A stretch of DNA of 64,000 bases from Colwellia echini (GCF_002843355.2 NZ_PJAI02000020.1:1-64000), one strand, 5' to 3'; shown: positions 7,255 through 16,316, numbered from the stretch's first letter. Notes: a model not told the origin generated them from the letters alone. Numbers and translations: made by a program.

Positions 7255-9759
7255 ATGCCTTTTAAAAAGCTAGCTTTACCACTACTTTCTTTACTTTTAA
7301 TAAGTTGTGGGGGGGGGGGAGGTAGTGATTCGCCTAAAGAGCCACCACAACCGACGGCACCCCCACCTGTAGTAACATTAAGTGTTGATTCAGCTTCTAT
7401 TGATGAAAGCAGCACTATTGTTATTACCCACTCCGCAAAAGATTATCAGGATACTACAATTACTTCTGAATTGAATTGTGATGTGGGAACGTTAGATGGT
7501 AACAACTACACTGCGCCAAGTGTTTCAACCGAAACTACTGCAACTTGTACCGCAACAGCTACTGATAACGGTAATAGAAGCACAACGGAAACACTCTCCT
7601 TAACAATCAATGCATTAACACCTGCTTTAGCATTAGCTAATGGTGTAACAAGTGCAACTACCGCAAAATTAACAACAATTGATGTTTCATTTGCAGACGT
7701 TTCAGAAGGTTTAATTGATGCGACATTAAATGGTGAAGCAATAAAGCTTGGAGTAACATCTGATCGACAACTAGTTTATTTTCCTTCTTTTTATGCTAGT
7801 GGAACACAAACTTTAATAATAGAACTTGAAGGAGAAGCCGTAACTTATCAATATAATGCGACACCTTCTATTGATATTATTAGTGATACATCAGCTTATG
7901 TTACAAACTACATAATACAAGTGCGCTCAGAAGTTGATGAGAAAATAGCGATAGCTCAGTCAAAAGGAATATCATCTACTGAAATTGAAAAACTGAACGA
8001 CATCAAAAATAGTTTTGATGTTTCTTTAATATCGGAGCTAACCAGGGATGAAGTAGACCTTCTCGCCTATTTAATATATCAAAATATTAGTAAACTTTAT
8101 GCAGATGAAAATACTGTAAATAGCAATGCATATTATGGCAAATCAAATTATTCATTGATGTCAGCTAAGAATTCCCTATCCTCTTGCGAAAGTACTGCCG
8201 CTTTGATAGTCGCTTCAGGTGGTACGGCATACTTGACAACATCTGCAACCTTAGCTTTAGCAGCAACAGGGGCTGGAATTCCAGTTGCGAGCGCTACTAT
8301 ATTAGGCGCTGCAGTGTCATGGAATGTTTTAATTCACTCTGTAGATAGAATGGGTGAATTGTGCTTTGAATGGGCGGAAACAGATCTTGATAATATTAAT
8401 TCGTTTGAAAAGCAAAATTTAACCGCTAGAAATACATCAATTAAGCTATCAACACCAATAAAAACAACTAAAGTGGAGAATGGGACTGTAGACTTCTTCC
8501 ACAACGAAGAAAGAACATTTGTAGCTACACGTAAGTATCAAATTTTAACTGGCGCAGAAAATCATGTTACTTCAATTATAAATGCTGTAAATAAGGTAAG
8601 AGGCCCAATTATAGAATTGGTTAATCTTATTGGTGAGAACAATACGCCTGCATTCTTACTCAGTTATATAGAAAATCCAGTAGATATTAATGATTATTTA
8701 TATGAACAAATAGATCCATCGTTTCTGACAATGTCTAGTATATCTTCAGCAGATGTTGATGGTTATATGATAGTGGACGGTAATAGTTTTGATTTAAATT
8801 TTGATATACAAGACTTAGATATAGGACATGTACCATTTCAATTTTCATTAACAGATAGCAGTATAAATGGCACTACAGTTATAGATGCTGAAGTCACGTT
8901 AAACCCACCTATTGCTTACAGTGAAACATTTGTCGCAGTTATTGGTGAAGATATGACTGCACGATTACAAGCTGATTTTGAAACGGGTTTTGAAATTAAA
9001 ACTCCACCTCAGTTTGGTACACTTGATCTCAGTCCTTCCTTTAATTATCCAGGTGGAGGTTTGTTTACTTACACATCAGATGAAACTATAACTGAAGATA
9101 CTACCGATACCTTTACCTTTGTAGCAACAAATGGTTCTTCGAAAAACAATGGTGAATCAAATATTGCGACAGTTACTTTACAGTTCGATAAGTGTACAAC
9201 AAGTATACATTCAGACCATAAGGCTTTAACCTGTAAATCCCCTGATTATGATATTTACGAAAGATTATATATACGTGATGATCAACCAGAACGATATCTT
9301 GAGTTAGATATTGAGAAGCGTTTTAAAGTAAGAAGCGCAAGTGGAGCATATATCAATGACAAGGCTATATATCGATTGAACAAATCAAAAGAGTTAATTT
9401 ATATAGCTACACAACAACAGAGTCACCTAATTTATAAGAATTTTAGTTGGGAGAATATAAATGACCAAAGCATATCAAGTAAAATTATCTACCACTCTAA
9501 TGAATCTAGTTTTAGAGTTTATGATTTTGAGATCATCTGTGTTTATAAATCTTTAGCCCAAGACAGTTTACCTAATCGATTTCTATCAGAATATACCTAT
9601 GATTCAATAACTAGGGGTGTTATCGCATATAGATTTGATAATGGTAATTTAAATGGTGAGGATTGCCCAAATCGAACTAATATTCATGTTTTAAATGAAA
9701 ATCCTATACCTATAGAAGACTCTGTGTTGTACGGACAATGGAAAAAAGATAACCCGTAA
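7255..9759 (+). CDS. Large lipoprotein of unknown function with Ig-like domains
   Basis: 834 residues. The N-terminus MPFKKLALPLLSLLLISCGGGGG is a lipoprotein signal with lipobox LISC and lipidated Cys18, followed by a Gly run and a Pro-rich linker. Residues about 38-120 look like an Ig-like beta domain. The middle contains a small, Ala/Gly-rich hydrophobic stretch around 315-365 bounded by Cys residues. Residues about 560-650 resemble a cadherin/VCBS-like Ig domain ending FTYTSDETITEDTTDTFTFVA. The C-terminal 180 residues are not recognised. The protein is probably anchored to the outer membrane. The Gly run is encoded by 11 consecutive G (7309-7319), a slippage-prone tract near the 5' end. 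The gene stands alone. No function is proposed. Confidence 0.75.
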   Translation: MPFKKLALPLLSLLLISCGGGGGSDSPKEPPQPTAPPPVVTLSVDSASIDESSTIVITHSAKDYQDTTITSELNCDVGTLDGNNYTAPSVSTETTATCTATATDNGNRSTTETLSLTINALTPALALANGVTSATTAKLTTIDVSFADVSEGLIDATLNGEAIKLGVTSDRQLVYFPSFYASGTQTLIIELEGEAVTYQYNATPSIDIISDTSAYVTNYIIQVRSEVDEKIAIAQSKGISSTEIEKLNDIKNSFDVSLISELTRDEVDLLAYLIYQNISKLYADENTVNSNAYYGKSNYSLMSAKNSLSSCESTAALIVASGGTAYLTTSATLALAATGAGIPVASATILGAAVSWNVLIHSVDRMGELCFEWAETDLDNINSFEKQNLTARNTSIKLSTPIKTTKVENGTVDFFHNEERTFVATRKYQILTGAENHVTSIINAVNKVRGPIIELVNLIGENNTPAFLLSYIENPVDINDYLYEQIDPSFLTMSSISSADVDGYMIVDGNSFDLNFDIQDLDIGHVPFQFSLTDSSINGTTVIDAEVTLNPPIAYSETFVAVIGEDMTARLQADFETGFEIKTPPQFGTLDLSPSFNYPGGGLFTYTSDETITEDTTDTFTFVATNGSSKNNGESNIATVTLQFDKCTTSIHSDHKALTCKSPDYDIYERLYIRDDQPERYLELDIEKRFKVRSASGAYINDKAIYRLNKSKELIYIATQQQSHLIYKNFSWENINDQSISSKIIYHSNESSFRVYDFEIICVYKSLAQDSLPNRFLSEYTYDSITRGVIAYRFDNGNLNGEDCPNRTNIHVLNENPIPIEDSVLYGQWKKDNP

Positions 9760-9971
9760 AAATATTATTACTGACTTTGACTGCTTGGTGGCTTTGCTCT
9801 CTATCTGGAACAAGGTAAATTGAACTCTATAAACAGCTTCAATGTCCGCCAATGCTAACGTCCGCAACTGGCTAGCAGTTGTCTTAAAGATCAACTAACT
9901 TCTAATGACCGCTATGTCGGATTTGCTGCCGTTGACTTTTTATCACTTTGATATTAATGAGACATTTAAAA

Positions 9972-10010
9972 AAAGAGGTAAGCGATTAATCTAATCACTT
10001 ACCTCTTTAT
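9972..10010. terminator. Bidirectional terminator between convergent genes
   Basis: The stem AAAGAGGTAAG pairs with CTTACCTCTTT, with further GATTA/AATC pairing inside; A and T runs lie on both sides. It can serve the lipoprotein gene on the plus strand and the DUF2726 gene on the minus strand. Confidence 0.75.
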
Positions 10011-10011
10011 C

Positions 10012-10069
10012 TATTTAAGTATTTAAGTATTTAAGTATTTAAGTATTTAAGTATTTAAGTATTTAAGTA
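10012..10069. repeat. Tandem repeat, 8-bp unit TATTTAAG x 7
   Basis: Seven perfect copies of TATTTAAG run from 10012 to 10067, followed by a partial copy. The array lies directly between a terminator and the stop codon of the DUF2726 gene, so it is outside coding sequence. Perfect identity suggests a recently expanded, length-variable locus. Confidence 0.95.
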
Positions 10070-10083
10070 AACTTTATACCTGC

Positions 10084-10764
10084 TTAATGAGACAACGACG
10101 TTGTTTGCATATTACCTATTTGCCCCTGCATAGAAGGTATCATTGGTGTTTGCTCATCAAGCTGAGCTCTTGCAGCCGCGGCTGATAATGCGCCAACCGA
10201 TTTATTTCTTGCTCTTACCATAGGTGCAGGAATAATTCGTCCTTTCACTTTTGGTTGCGGCGCAAAATTTGCTGCTGTTTTACCTAGTAAACGGGTATGA
10301 ATACAGGTTCTAATTTCTTCTAGTGTGTAGTTAGCTTTTACTTTTATACGAAGATGTGGAATTGACGCTGCTTCTAAACTACCGCTAACAAACCAATCTT
10401 TTTTGATTTTGTAACCTCGACCTTGTGTATCAACTAAATCGATAGCGCCAAGTAACTTCATACTAGCGCGATCACAAATCACAAAATCTAAATATTTTGT
10501 TTCGGCGCTTTTGGCTGCACTTTGACTGGCTCGGCTTGAAACCCCCTGACGAATAGTGACTACATCACTTAATCTAACACGATTTAAAACGCGATATTGT
10601 CCACCCAAAGCTTGTTCAACTAGGTTTTGAAAGTTCTTTTCCGCAGGTGTAAAAATGGCTTTTTTACTATCAAAAGGAAAAGGAAAGCTATTGTCATTTA
10701 AGCGACTAGCTAGCACAGCAACGATTACCACTAAGGTAATTAAGGCAAATAATATCAGTTCCAT
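10084..10764 (-). CDS. DUF2726 domain protein, membrane-anchored
   Basis: 226 residues from the ATG at 10764, chosen because AGGAG lies at proper spacing; a longer frame to 10785 lacks support. An N-terminal membrane helix (about 2-20) is followed by the DUF2726 domain (about 38-165: FTPAEKNFQNLVEQAL, YLDFVICDR, GAIDLVD), a nuclease-fold-like domain seen alone or fused to helicases and topoisomerases. The C-terminal 60 residues are Ala/Arg-rich and probably disordered. The function is unknown. The D...LDFVICD and AIDL segments resemble the acidic positions of restriction-type nucleases, which is only a resemblance. Confidence 0.75.
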   Translation of the reverse strand: MELILFALITLVVIVAVLASRLNDNSFPFPFDSKKAIFTPAEKNFQNLVEQALGGQYRVLNRVRLSDVVTIRQGVSSRASQSAAKSAETKYLDFVICDRASMKLLGAIDLVDTQGRGYKIKKDWFVSGSLEAASIPHLRIKVKANYTLEEIRTCIHTRLLGKTAANFAPQPKVKGRIIPAPMVRARNKSVGALSAAAARAQLDEQTPMIPSMQGQIGNMQTTSLSH

Positions 10765-11051
10765 AGTCTTCTCCTGCAATACCAACGATTTTTATGACGG
10801 TATATCAAATTATTGACGCTTTCTCTGTTATAGAGGGTAAACGTACTATTTACATTGAATTAAGCAGAATATGTGCCAATGATCATATTGTTCGATATAT
10901 AAATATGATTTTAGCTAAGGAAAAATAGACTATTAAAAAAGATCTGATAAATAATTATAAGGCTACTTCAAAAATGAATTTAATACTGTATTTTAAAGGA
11001 GAGTATCAGCGCAGCAATTGAATACTGCGCCTAAATATCTATATGTAAAAC

Positions 11052-11696
11052 TTAAACTGGGTATTTTTCTTCTAACGCTTGGTATAACTGTTGTTGAAAA
11101 CCATCTGCACTAACGTCAAGTGTCGCAACAAGTTTTGCTAATACTTCGTTATCTTCTTCACCATGCCATTCTTTAATGTAGCTACCTTCTTTATAGCCGT
11201 GATCTTGACGGAAAAAGTTTAACGTGTTTTTACCTACGTATTGTCTGAACAATTCGTCTAAATCCATATTCATTAATGACATACAATCAGCAAGGGCTTT
11301 TGCGTCAAAAGATTTTTTAGTAACCGCAGCTGAGGCTAAGTTCTCTAAAGCTATTTTAAAATCACTTTCGGCCGTACCTTGATGTAATTCTTTAGCAAGT
11401 TCTGTAGCAATAGACTCAGCACTTGCGCCAGACATTAAGCGTAAACTTAAACCAAAATGAAAAATATCAACCAGTTCTAATTGTACTTGAGCAACGTCAA
11501 TTTCTTGGTGTTTCCACCATTTCCAACCATGATGATCTAACATCTCAGCACACTCAACCCAAATAGCACGGTACCATTCATAACCGTTTTCACGCCATGT
11601 GTCACTAACACGGCTATTCATTGCATCCTGCATGCGCAGCATTTCGCTAATTTGTTTTTCAGCTATAGAAAGTGCCGTTGATAATTTTTCGCTCAT
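11052..11696 (-). CDS. Dimeric all-alpha dUTP diphosphatase
   Basis: 214 residues from the ATG at 11696 (MSEKLSTAL, with GAGAC upstream); the frame extends to 11756 without support. It hydrolyses dUTP to dUMP and PPi, keeping uracil out of DNA and feeding thymidylate synthesis. Recognisable all-alpha NTPase features are WYRAIWVECAEMLDHHGWKWWK (about residues 41-62) and QLELVDIFHFGLSLRL (about 70-85), which hold the Mg-binding Glu/Asp residues. This family is distinct from the trimeric Dut. The gene is alone, with about 290 bases to each neighbour on its own strand. Confidence 0.8.
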   Translation of the reverse strand: MSEKLSTALSIAEKQISEMLRMQDAMNSRVSDTWRENGYEWYRAIWVECAEMLDHHGWKWWKHQEIDVAQVQLELVDIFHFGLSLRLMSGASAESIATELAKELHQGTAESDFKIALENLASAAVTKKSFDAKALADCMSLMNMDLDELFRQYVGKNTLNFFRQDHGYKEGSYIKEWHGEEDNEVLAKLVATLDVSADGFQQQLYQALEEKYPV

Positions 11697-11928
11697 GATT
11701 GTCTCAATAATAAATATTAGTGCGGTCATTTTGCCTAACAGATCTGCAAGTGACAAGTTATTGATGTGGGTTTTATTTAAAGAAAGCTTTAATCATTTTT
11801 TATGATTAGCAAACTCTACTCATCACTTATAGTTTACACACCTAAAAAAACGTCAATAAAATTTACACTTTTTTAACCCAAATAAAACAAATGCTAAAAA
11901 TCACCTTAAAATCATACCGTTAAAAAAC

Positions 11929-11944
11929 CGGTACACTTTGTGCT
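11929..11944 (+). promoter_or_regulatory. Sigma-54-like promoter of the choice-of-anchor L gene
   Basis: CGGTACACTTTGTGCT has the GG-N10-GC spacing (GG 11930-11931, GC 11942-11943) and matches the sigma-54 consensus at most other positions. It lies about 50 bases before the start of a PEP-CTERM gene. PEP-CTERM genes in other bacteria are known to be driven by RpoN with the PrsK/PrsR two-component system, so the site is plausible; it has not been tested. Confidence 0.55.
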
Positions 11945-11996
11945 TTTGCTGGGTTTCTTTATAAAAATGTAACAAAAATCAATTCAAAGGATGAAT

Positions 11997-12851
11997 ATGA
12001 ATATCAAAAACTTAAAAAATACATTAACCACTGTTATTTTGTCAACTACATGCTTTATTAACTCTGCCCATGCAGGTTTAGTGGTAACACAAGACAACAA
12101 TGCAAATACTCTCGTTAGCAATATTTTAGGCTCAGGTGTGAGCACCTCAAATATATCTTTAACTGGCGCTAATAATGCATTTGGAACTTTTACTGGTGGA
12201 GCAAGTGCTGGTATTGGCATAGAAAGTGGTATTATGCTTTCAAGTGGTTTAGTAACAAGTGCTGTTGGACCGAACTCAAGCACAGGTACATCGACTTCTT
12301 TTGGCACCCCTGGTGATGCCCAACTAAGCTCTTTTGCTGGTAACACTTTTGATGCAGCAACATTAACATTCGATTTCGTTAGTGATGGCGGAAATATTTT
12401 CTTTAATTATGTTTTTGCATCTGAAGAATATAATGAATATGTAAATAGCAATTTTAACGATGCGTTTGCCTTCTTTTTAGATGGTTCTAATATTGCTCTG
12501 ATTCCCGGAACAAATACACCAGTTTCAATAAACAATGTAAATGGCGGTAACCCAGTCGGAACAAATGCCTCTAACGCTCAATATTTTAATAATAATAATA
12601 ACAATTTATTTGATATAGAATATGATGGCTTTACTGATGTGTTTACTGCTTCATTTTCTGGTTTATCCGCCGGCACACATTCTATTTCACTAAAAATAGC
12701 GGATACTGGTGATAACTCTTTGGATTCAACTGTATTTATTCAATCAAATAGTTTTTCTGATACTCAATTAAATCCTATTCCAGAACCCGCTACATTAGCA
12801 GTTTTTGCAGTAGCATTATTCGGTTTACGATCTAGAAAGATTAAAAAGTAA
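11997..12851 (+). CDS. PEP-CTERM protein, choice-of-anchor L family
   Basis: 284 residues. The ATG at 11997 is preferred over the one at 11991 because AAAGG ends at 11990, too close to the first. There is a signal peptide at about 1-27 (cut after AHA). The body has choice-of-anchor L landmarks: FVSDGGNIFFNYVFASEEY, FNDAFAFFLDG and PVSINNVNGG. The tail from residue 262, PEPATLAVFAVALFGLRSRK, is a canonical PEP-CTERM sorting signal: PEP motif, hydrophobic helix, basic end. It is presumably cut by an exosortase encoded elsewhere and displayed or released as matrix protein. It belongs functionally with the gene at 950 and PrsT at 2103. A terminator follows. Confidence 0.88.
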   Translation: MNIKNLKNTLTTVILSTTCFINSAHAGLVVTQDNNANTLVSNILGSGVSTSNISLTGANNAFGTFTGGASAGIGIESGIMLSSGLVTSAVGPNSSTGTSTSFGTPGDAQLSSFAGNTFDAATLTFDFVSDGGNIFFNYVFASEEYNEYVNSNFNDAFAFFLDGSNIALIPGTNTPVSINNVNGGNPVGTNASNAQYFNNNNNNLFDIEYDGFTDVFTASFSGLSAGTHSISLKIADTGDNSLDSTVFIQSNSFSDTQLNPIPEPATLAVFAVALFGLRSRKIKK

Positions 12852-12876
12852 TAGTATTATCTATTAGCTAAAACTT

Positions 12877-12917
12877 AAGTGACAATAGATAGCTACTACT
12901 TATTGTCACTTTTTTAT
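12877..12917 (+). terminator. Terminator after the choice-of-anchor L gene
   Basis: An 11-bp perfect stem, AAGTGACAATA with TATTGTCACTT, a 13-nt loop, then a T run. Confidence 0.88.
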
Positions 12918-12953
12918 ATTACTTCACTCTCATTTTGTGTGATTTATGTATTA

Positions 12954-13058
12954 CTAACTAATCTGAAACCTAGACAGTTAACTTTGTAAGTAATTGAAAA
13001 TTAAAACATAAACTTCGTTTTTACACAATAATGATAGTTTATTCGGTTTCAGGTTAAC
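12954..13058. repeat. Possible small inverted-repeat element at the 3' end of the AraC-type gene
   Basis: CTAACTAATCTGAAACC (from about 12954) and GGTTTCAGGTTAACTA (13045-13060) form an inverted pair with one mismatch in the core TAAYCTGAAACC. The right arm contains the TTAACCTGA motif that ends the repeats at 5085 and 19375. It may be a degraded member of that family; the interior shares nothing obvious. The right arm supplies the stop codon of the neighbouring regulator. Confidence 0.45.
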
Positions 13059-14199
13059 TAAATAGTTTCTTTCTTACCATCGCCCGATAAGCTTTAGGCG
13101 TTAAATTCAAATTTTGTTTAAATAATCGCGCTAAATGACCTTGGTCTTGATAACCAACCTGATCTGCTATTTCTTGAATGCTCAAGTTACTTGATGATAA
13201 TAATTCTTTGGCCGTTTCAATACGTAGTTGTTGCCAATATTGTGTAGCTCGCACACCAGTAGCCGCTTTAAATCGACGCGTAAAAGAACGTTGGCTCATA
13301 CCAAATTGCTGAGCTATTTCGGTTAATGTTGATTCTGTATTTAAATTAGTGCGTAACCAAAATTGAATTTCAGCAATCAATTCATCTGCGTGTCTGTCGC
13401 CAGCACCTTCTAAATAGCGTTGCTCGGCATAAGGTTTACGAATTTCGTGTGAAAAATTTCTTTCTACATTTTGCGCTGCTGCTTTACCGTAATGATGCCC
13501 TATTAAATGCACAATAATATCGGCTTGGGCATTCAAACTCGCGGCACAATATATACGTTCAGATTGAGTGATGAAAAAATCAGGTTTTAAATCTACTTTA
13601 GGGTAATCTCGCTTAAATTGATCAACATAATGCCAATGAGTAGTGGCGGAATGATTATCTAATAAACCAGATTCAGCTAAGAAACAAACCCCAGTGCCAA
13701 CACCAATTAATGTACTGCCCTGCTGCCAACAATGTTTTAACCAAGCGATAACTTTTGGATTATTTTTTAACACCGGCCTTGGATTACGCCACAAGCTAGG
13801 TACAATAATAATGTCTGGAGGGTTTGCGTATGCAGACTCTTCTTCACTTAGGGTTATATCAGCAACCATAGTTATACCCGATCGAGATTTAATGTCGCTT
13901 GATGACTCACTTAAAAATTTCGGCTGTAATTTTACGACTGATTTATCATAGCGTCTTGCGTAAGCTTCTCCCGCAAGTAACATTTCTACGGGTAAAGTAA
14001 TGGCCGTTGCTAATACATGAGGGTAAATTAAAAGGTAAACGGTTAGATTTTCTAATGGCTTTACATTAGATTTGTGAACTGCATCAGTACCTTTATTATT
14101 AGCTTTAACTTCTATTATATCGTTTTTTTTAACAGTCTCTTCAGTATCATCTTTAACAATACCTCCACTGTTAGCTGCATAATTTTTCTTATTATCCAT
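13054..14199 (-). CDS. GlxA-family AraC-type regulator with DJ-1/PfpI-like domain
   Basis: 381 residues. The first 45 or so are a charged, low-complexity extension (many Lys/Asn/Asp), unusual for the family, so translation might begin later. Residues about 50-235 form the class I glutamine amidotransferase-like (DJ-1/PfpI) sensing domain (LTVYLLIYPHVLATAITLPVEML; GVGTGVCFLAESGLLD with the nucleophile-elbow Cys). Residues about 270-375 hold two AraC helix-turn-helix motifs (LTEIAQQFGMSQRSFTRRFKAATG and IQEIADQVGYQDQGHLARLFKQ). Relatives activate catabolic genes for amines and related compounds; the target is unknown. It is divergent from fabY with about 160 bases between. Confidence 0.85.
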   Translation of the reverse strand: MDNKKNYAANSGGIVKDDTEETVKKNDIIEVKANNKGTDAVHKSNVKPLENLTVYLLIYPHVLATAITLPVEMLLAGEAYARRYDKSVVKLQPKFLSESSSDIKSRSGITMVADITLSEEESAYANPPDIIIVPSLWRNPRPVLKNNPKVIAWLKHCWQQGSTLIGVGTGVCFLAESGLLDNHSATTHWHYVDQFKRDYPKVDLKPDFFITQSERIYCAASLNAQADIIVHLIGHHYGKAAAQNVERNFSHEIRKPYAEQRYLEGAGDRHADELIAEIQFWLRTNLNTESTLTEIAQQFGMSQRSFTRRFKAATGVRATQYWQQLRIETAKELLSSSNLSIQEIADQVGYQDQGHLARLFKQNLNLTPKAYRAMVRKKLFS

Positions 14200-14356
14200 T
14201 TCTTATCTCTAACTGTATATCAAACCACCCACTTGGCCATAATAGCATAATATAAGGCTGTTATGACCTATTATTATTTTAAGAAAAGCATAGAATAGCT
14301 ATATCGAATGCAATATCAACATGTTGCTTTTATTCTTATTTTAAGTGGGTTATCAC

Positions 14357-16252
14357 ATGGCACGTTTACCTTTAATTATAGGCATGGGCGGCATTAACGC
14401 TTCTGGTCGTACTTCGTTTCATCAGGGCTTTCGCCGTATTGTAATCGATAAATTAAATGCCGAAGCTCGCCAAGAAACCTTTGTTGGTTTAGCTAGCTTG
14501 ATGAAATTAGTACACAATCAAGAAGGTGTTTTAGCCGATGCTGATGGTAATGCTATTGAAGCTTCTGAAATAGAAGCTAAATTCGGCGAACAAATTCTTG
14601 CTGGTACTCTTATTCGTAAGATAGAGAAAAATCATTTTGACGTTGACGCAACGCATTGGCATCAAAAAATGAACATAACGCCAACAGAACAACATATTAG
14701 TTTTGAGTTACGCGCCAGAGATTTACCCGATCCTGTGCCAAGCTCGTGGGTTATTACCGAATTAGCAGACAAAAAAGTGTCGGTGCAAATTCCTGAAGAA
14801 TTAACTATTTTGCACGATTCATATCGTGACAATCCAATTAAAGCTGCCGGACAATTTCCAACAGGATTTGAACCTGCTACGCTTTATAACAGCCGATACC
14901 AACCACGAGGTTTACAAGCAACTATTTTTGCTGCAACCGATGCTATACGTTCTACCGGATTAGAGTGGGATGCTATTTTAGATCTAATATCTCCTGATGA
15001 AGTGGGTACTTACTCAGCATCAATCATGGGGCAAATGCACGATGAAGGTTTAGGTGGTTTACTAAAAAGTCGTTTAACTGGATCACGTGTTAGCACTAAA
15101 CAATTAGCACTTGGTTTAAATACAATGCCTACTGATTTTATCAACGCTTATGTTACCGGTAATGTAGGGAAAACGTTTACTAGCTCTGGTGCTTGTGCAA
15201 CCTTTTTATATAATTTACAAACCGCAGTTAATGATATTGACGCAGGTCGTATTCGTGTTGCGATTGTTGGTAGTAGTGAAACACCTATTACCCCTGAAAT
15301 AATCGAAGGTTTTGGTAATATGAGTGCCCTTGCCAACGAAGAAGGTTTAAAAAGATTAGACGGTACTGACACTGCAGATCATCGTAGACCAAGTCGTCCA
15401 TTTGGCCAAAACTGCGGTTTTACTATTGGTGAAGGCGCTCAGTTTGTAGTGTTAATGGACGATGCTCTTGCCTTAGAAATGGGCGCGAAAGTACTTGGCT
15501 CTGTTGCCGACGTATTTATTAATGCTGACGGTTATAAAAAATCGATTACCGCACCAGGTCCTGGTAATTACATAACTATGGCTAAATCGGTTGCGTTAGC
15601 TGAACAAGTGTTAGGTAAAGAAGCCTTACAAAAACGCAGTTTTATATTAGCGCATGGTTCAAGTACACCGCAAAACCGCGTTACTGAATCATTAATTTAT
15701 CATAAAATTGCTGAATGTTTTAACATCGAAAACTGGCCAGTTGCCGCACCTAAAGCTTATGTTGGTCATACTTTAGGGCCTGCAAGTGGCGATCAAATGG
15801 CCATGGCATTAGGTATTTTTAACCATAACATTATGCCGGGTATTACCACTATTGATGAGGTTGCTGATGACGTTTATGATGCACACCTAAACATTGCTAC
15901 AGAGCATTGGCATTGTCATGATATGGACATCGCTTTTATCAACTCAAAAGGCTTTGGTGGTAATAACGCAACTGCTACTGTATTTTCACCTAAGGTGAGT
16001 TTAGCTATGATGGAAAAACGTTATGGCACAGCAGCTATGACAAGCTATTTTGAGAAATTAGAAGGTGTTGAACAGGCGCAGCAAGTTTATCGCGATAATG
16101 CCAACAAAGGTCAATTCGATTTAATTTACAAGTTTGGTGAAGGGTTAGTCGATGAAGATAGCATGGCACTAACGAGCGACAGTTTAAGCTTTGCCGAATT
16201 CAAAAATAGCATTGCGCTACCAAGCAAAAATCCTTTTGATGATATGGTCTAG
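14357..16252 (+). CDS. fabY: Beta-ketoacyl-ACP synthase FabY
   Basis: 631 residues from the ATG at 14357 (MARLPLIIGMGGINASGRTS); an in-frame GTG at 14345 is less likely because family members begin at this MxRLP. Catalytic residues of the condensing-enzyme fold are visible: Cys280 in SSGACATFL, His433 in LAHGSSTPQNR and His471 in YVGHTLGPASGDQ. FabY, known from Pseudomonas aeruginosa, condenses acetyl-CoA with malonyl-ACP and starts fatty acid synthesis, replacing FabH. The length (about 630) and GFRRIVID/SLMKLV start fit FabY, not FabB/FabF (about 410). It is monocistronic, with a terminator at 16287. Confidence 0.88.
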   Translation: MARLPLIIGMGGINASGRTSFHQGFRRIVIDKLNAEARQETFVGLASLMKLVHNQEGVLADADGNAIEASEIEAKFGEQILAGTLIRKIEKNHFDVDATHWHQKMNITPTEQHISFELRARDLPDPVPSSWVITELADKKVSVQIPEELTILHDSYRDNPIKAAGQFPTGFEPATLYNSRYQPRGLQATIFAATDAIRSTGLEWDAILDLISPDEVGTYSASIMGQMHDEGLGGLLKSRLTGSRVSTKQLALGLNTMPTDFINAYVTGNVGKTFTSSGACATFLYNLQTAVNDIDAGRIRVAIVGSSETPITPEIIEGFGNMSALANEEGLKRLDGTDTADHRRPSRPFGQNCGFTIGEGAQFVVLMDDALALEMGAKVLGSVADVFINADGYKKSITAPGPGNYITMAKSVALAEQVLGKEALQKRSFILAHGSSTPQNRVTESLIYHKIAECFNIENWPVAAPKAYVGHTLGPASGDQMAMALGIFNHNIMPGITTIDEVADDVYDAHLNIATEHWHCHDMDIAFINSKGFGGNNATATVFSPKVSLAMMEKRYGTAAMTSYFEKLEGVEQAQQVYRDNANKGQFDLIYKFGEGLVDEDSMALTSDSLSFAEFKNSIALPSKNPFDDMV

Positions 16253-16286
16253 TAAAATTACTTATTACCGTAATTATATTAAACCT

Positions 16287-16316
16287 AAAGCTCACAACTA
16301 AGTGAGCTTTTTTATT
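16287..16316 (+). terminator. Terminator after fabY
   Basis: AAAGCTCAC pairs with GTGAGCTTT around a 6-nt loop, followed by TTTTATTTTT. Confidence 0.88.

Larger units (their letters stand above)
9760..10083. other. Intergenic region with terminator and tandem repeat
   Basis: About 320 bases between convergent genes. The right half has a shared terminator hairpin (9972-10008) and a 7-copy 8-bp repeat (10012-10069). The left part (9760-9960) is unassigned; it has a small CAACTG/CAGTTG hairpin near 9860 and no credible reading frame. Confidence 0.5.

Noticed and set aside
7218..7415. Minus-strand frame across the poly-G tract
   Set aside because: Antisense to the lipoprotein signal peptide; composition (Pro/Gly runs) comes from the homopolymer.
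9691..9894. 67-codon minus-strand frame after the lipoprotein gene
   Set aside because: No ribosome site or recognisable similarity; it overlaps the end of a well-supported gene.
10012..10069. CRISPR-like array
   Set aside because: Units are 8 bp with no spacers; a simple tandem repeat.
14345..14356. Upstream GTG start for fabY
   Set aside because: The four extra codons overlap the GTGGG that better serves as ribosome site, and family members begin at MxRLP.
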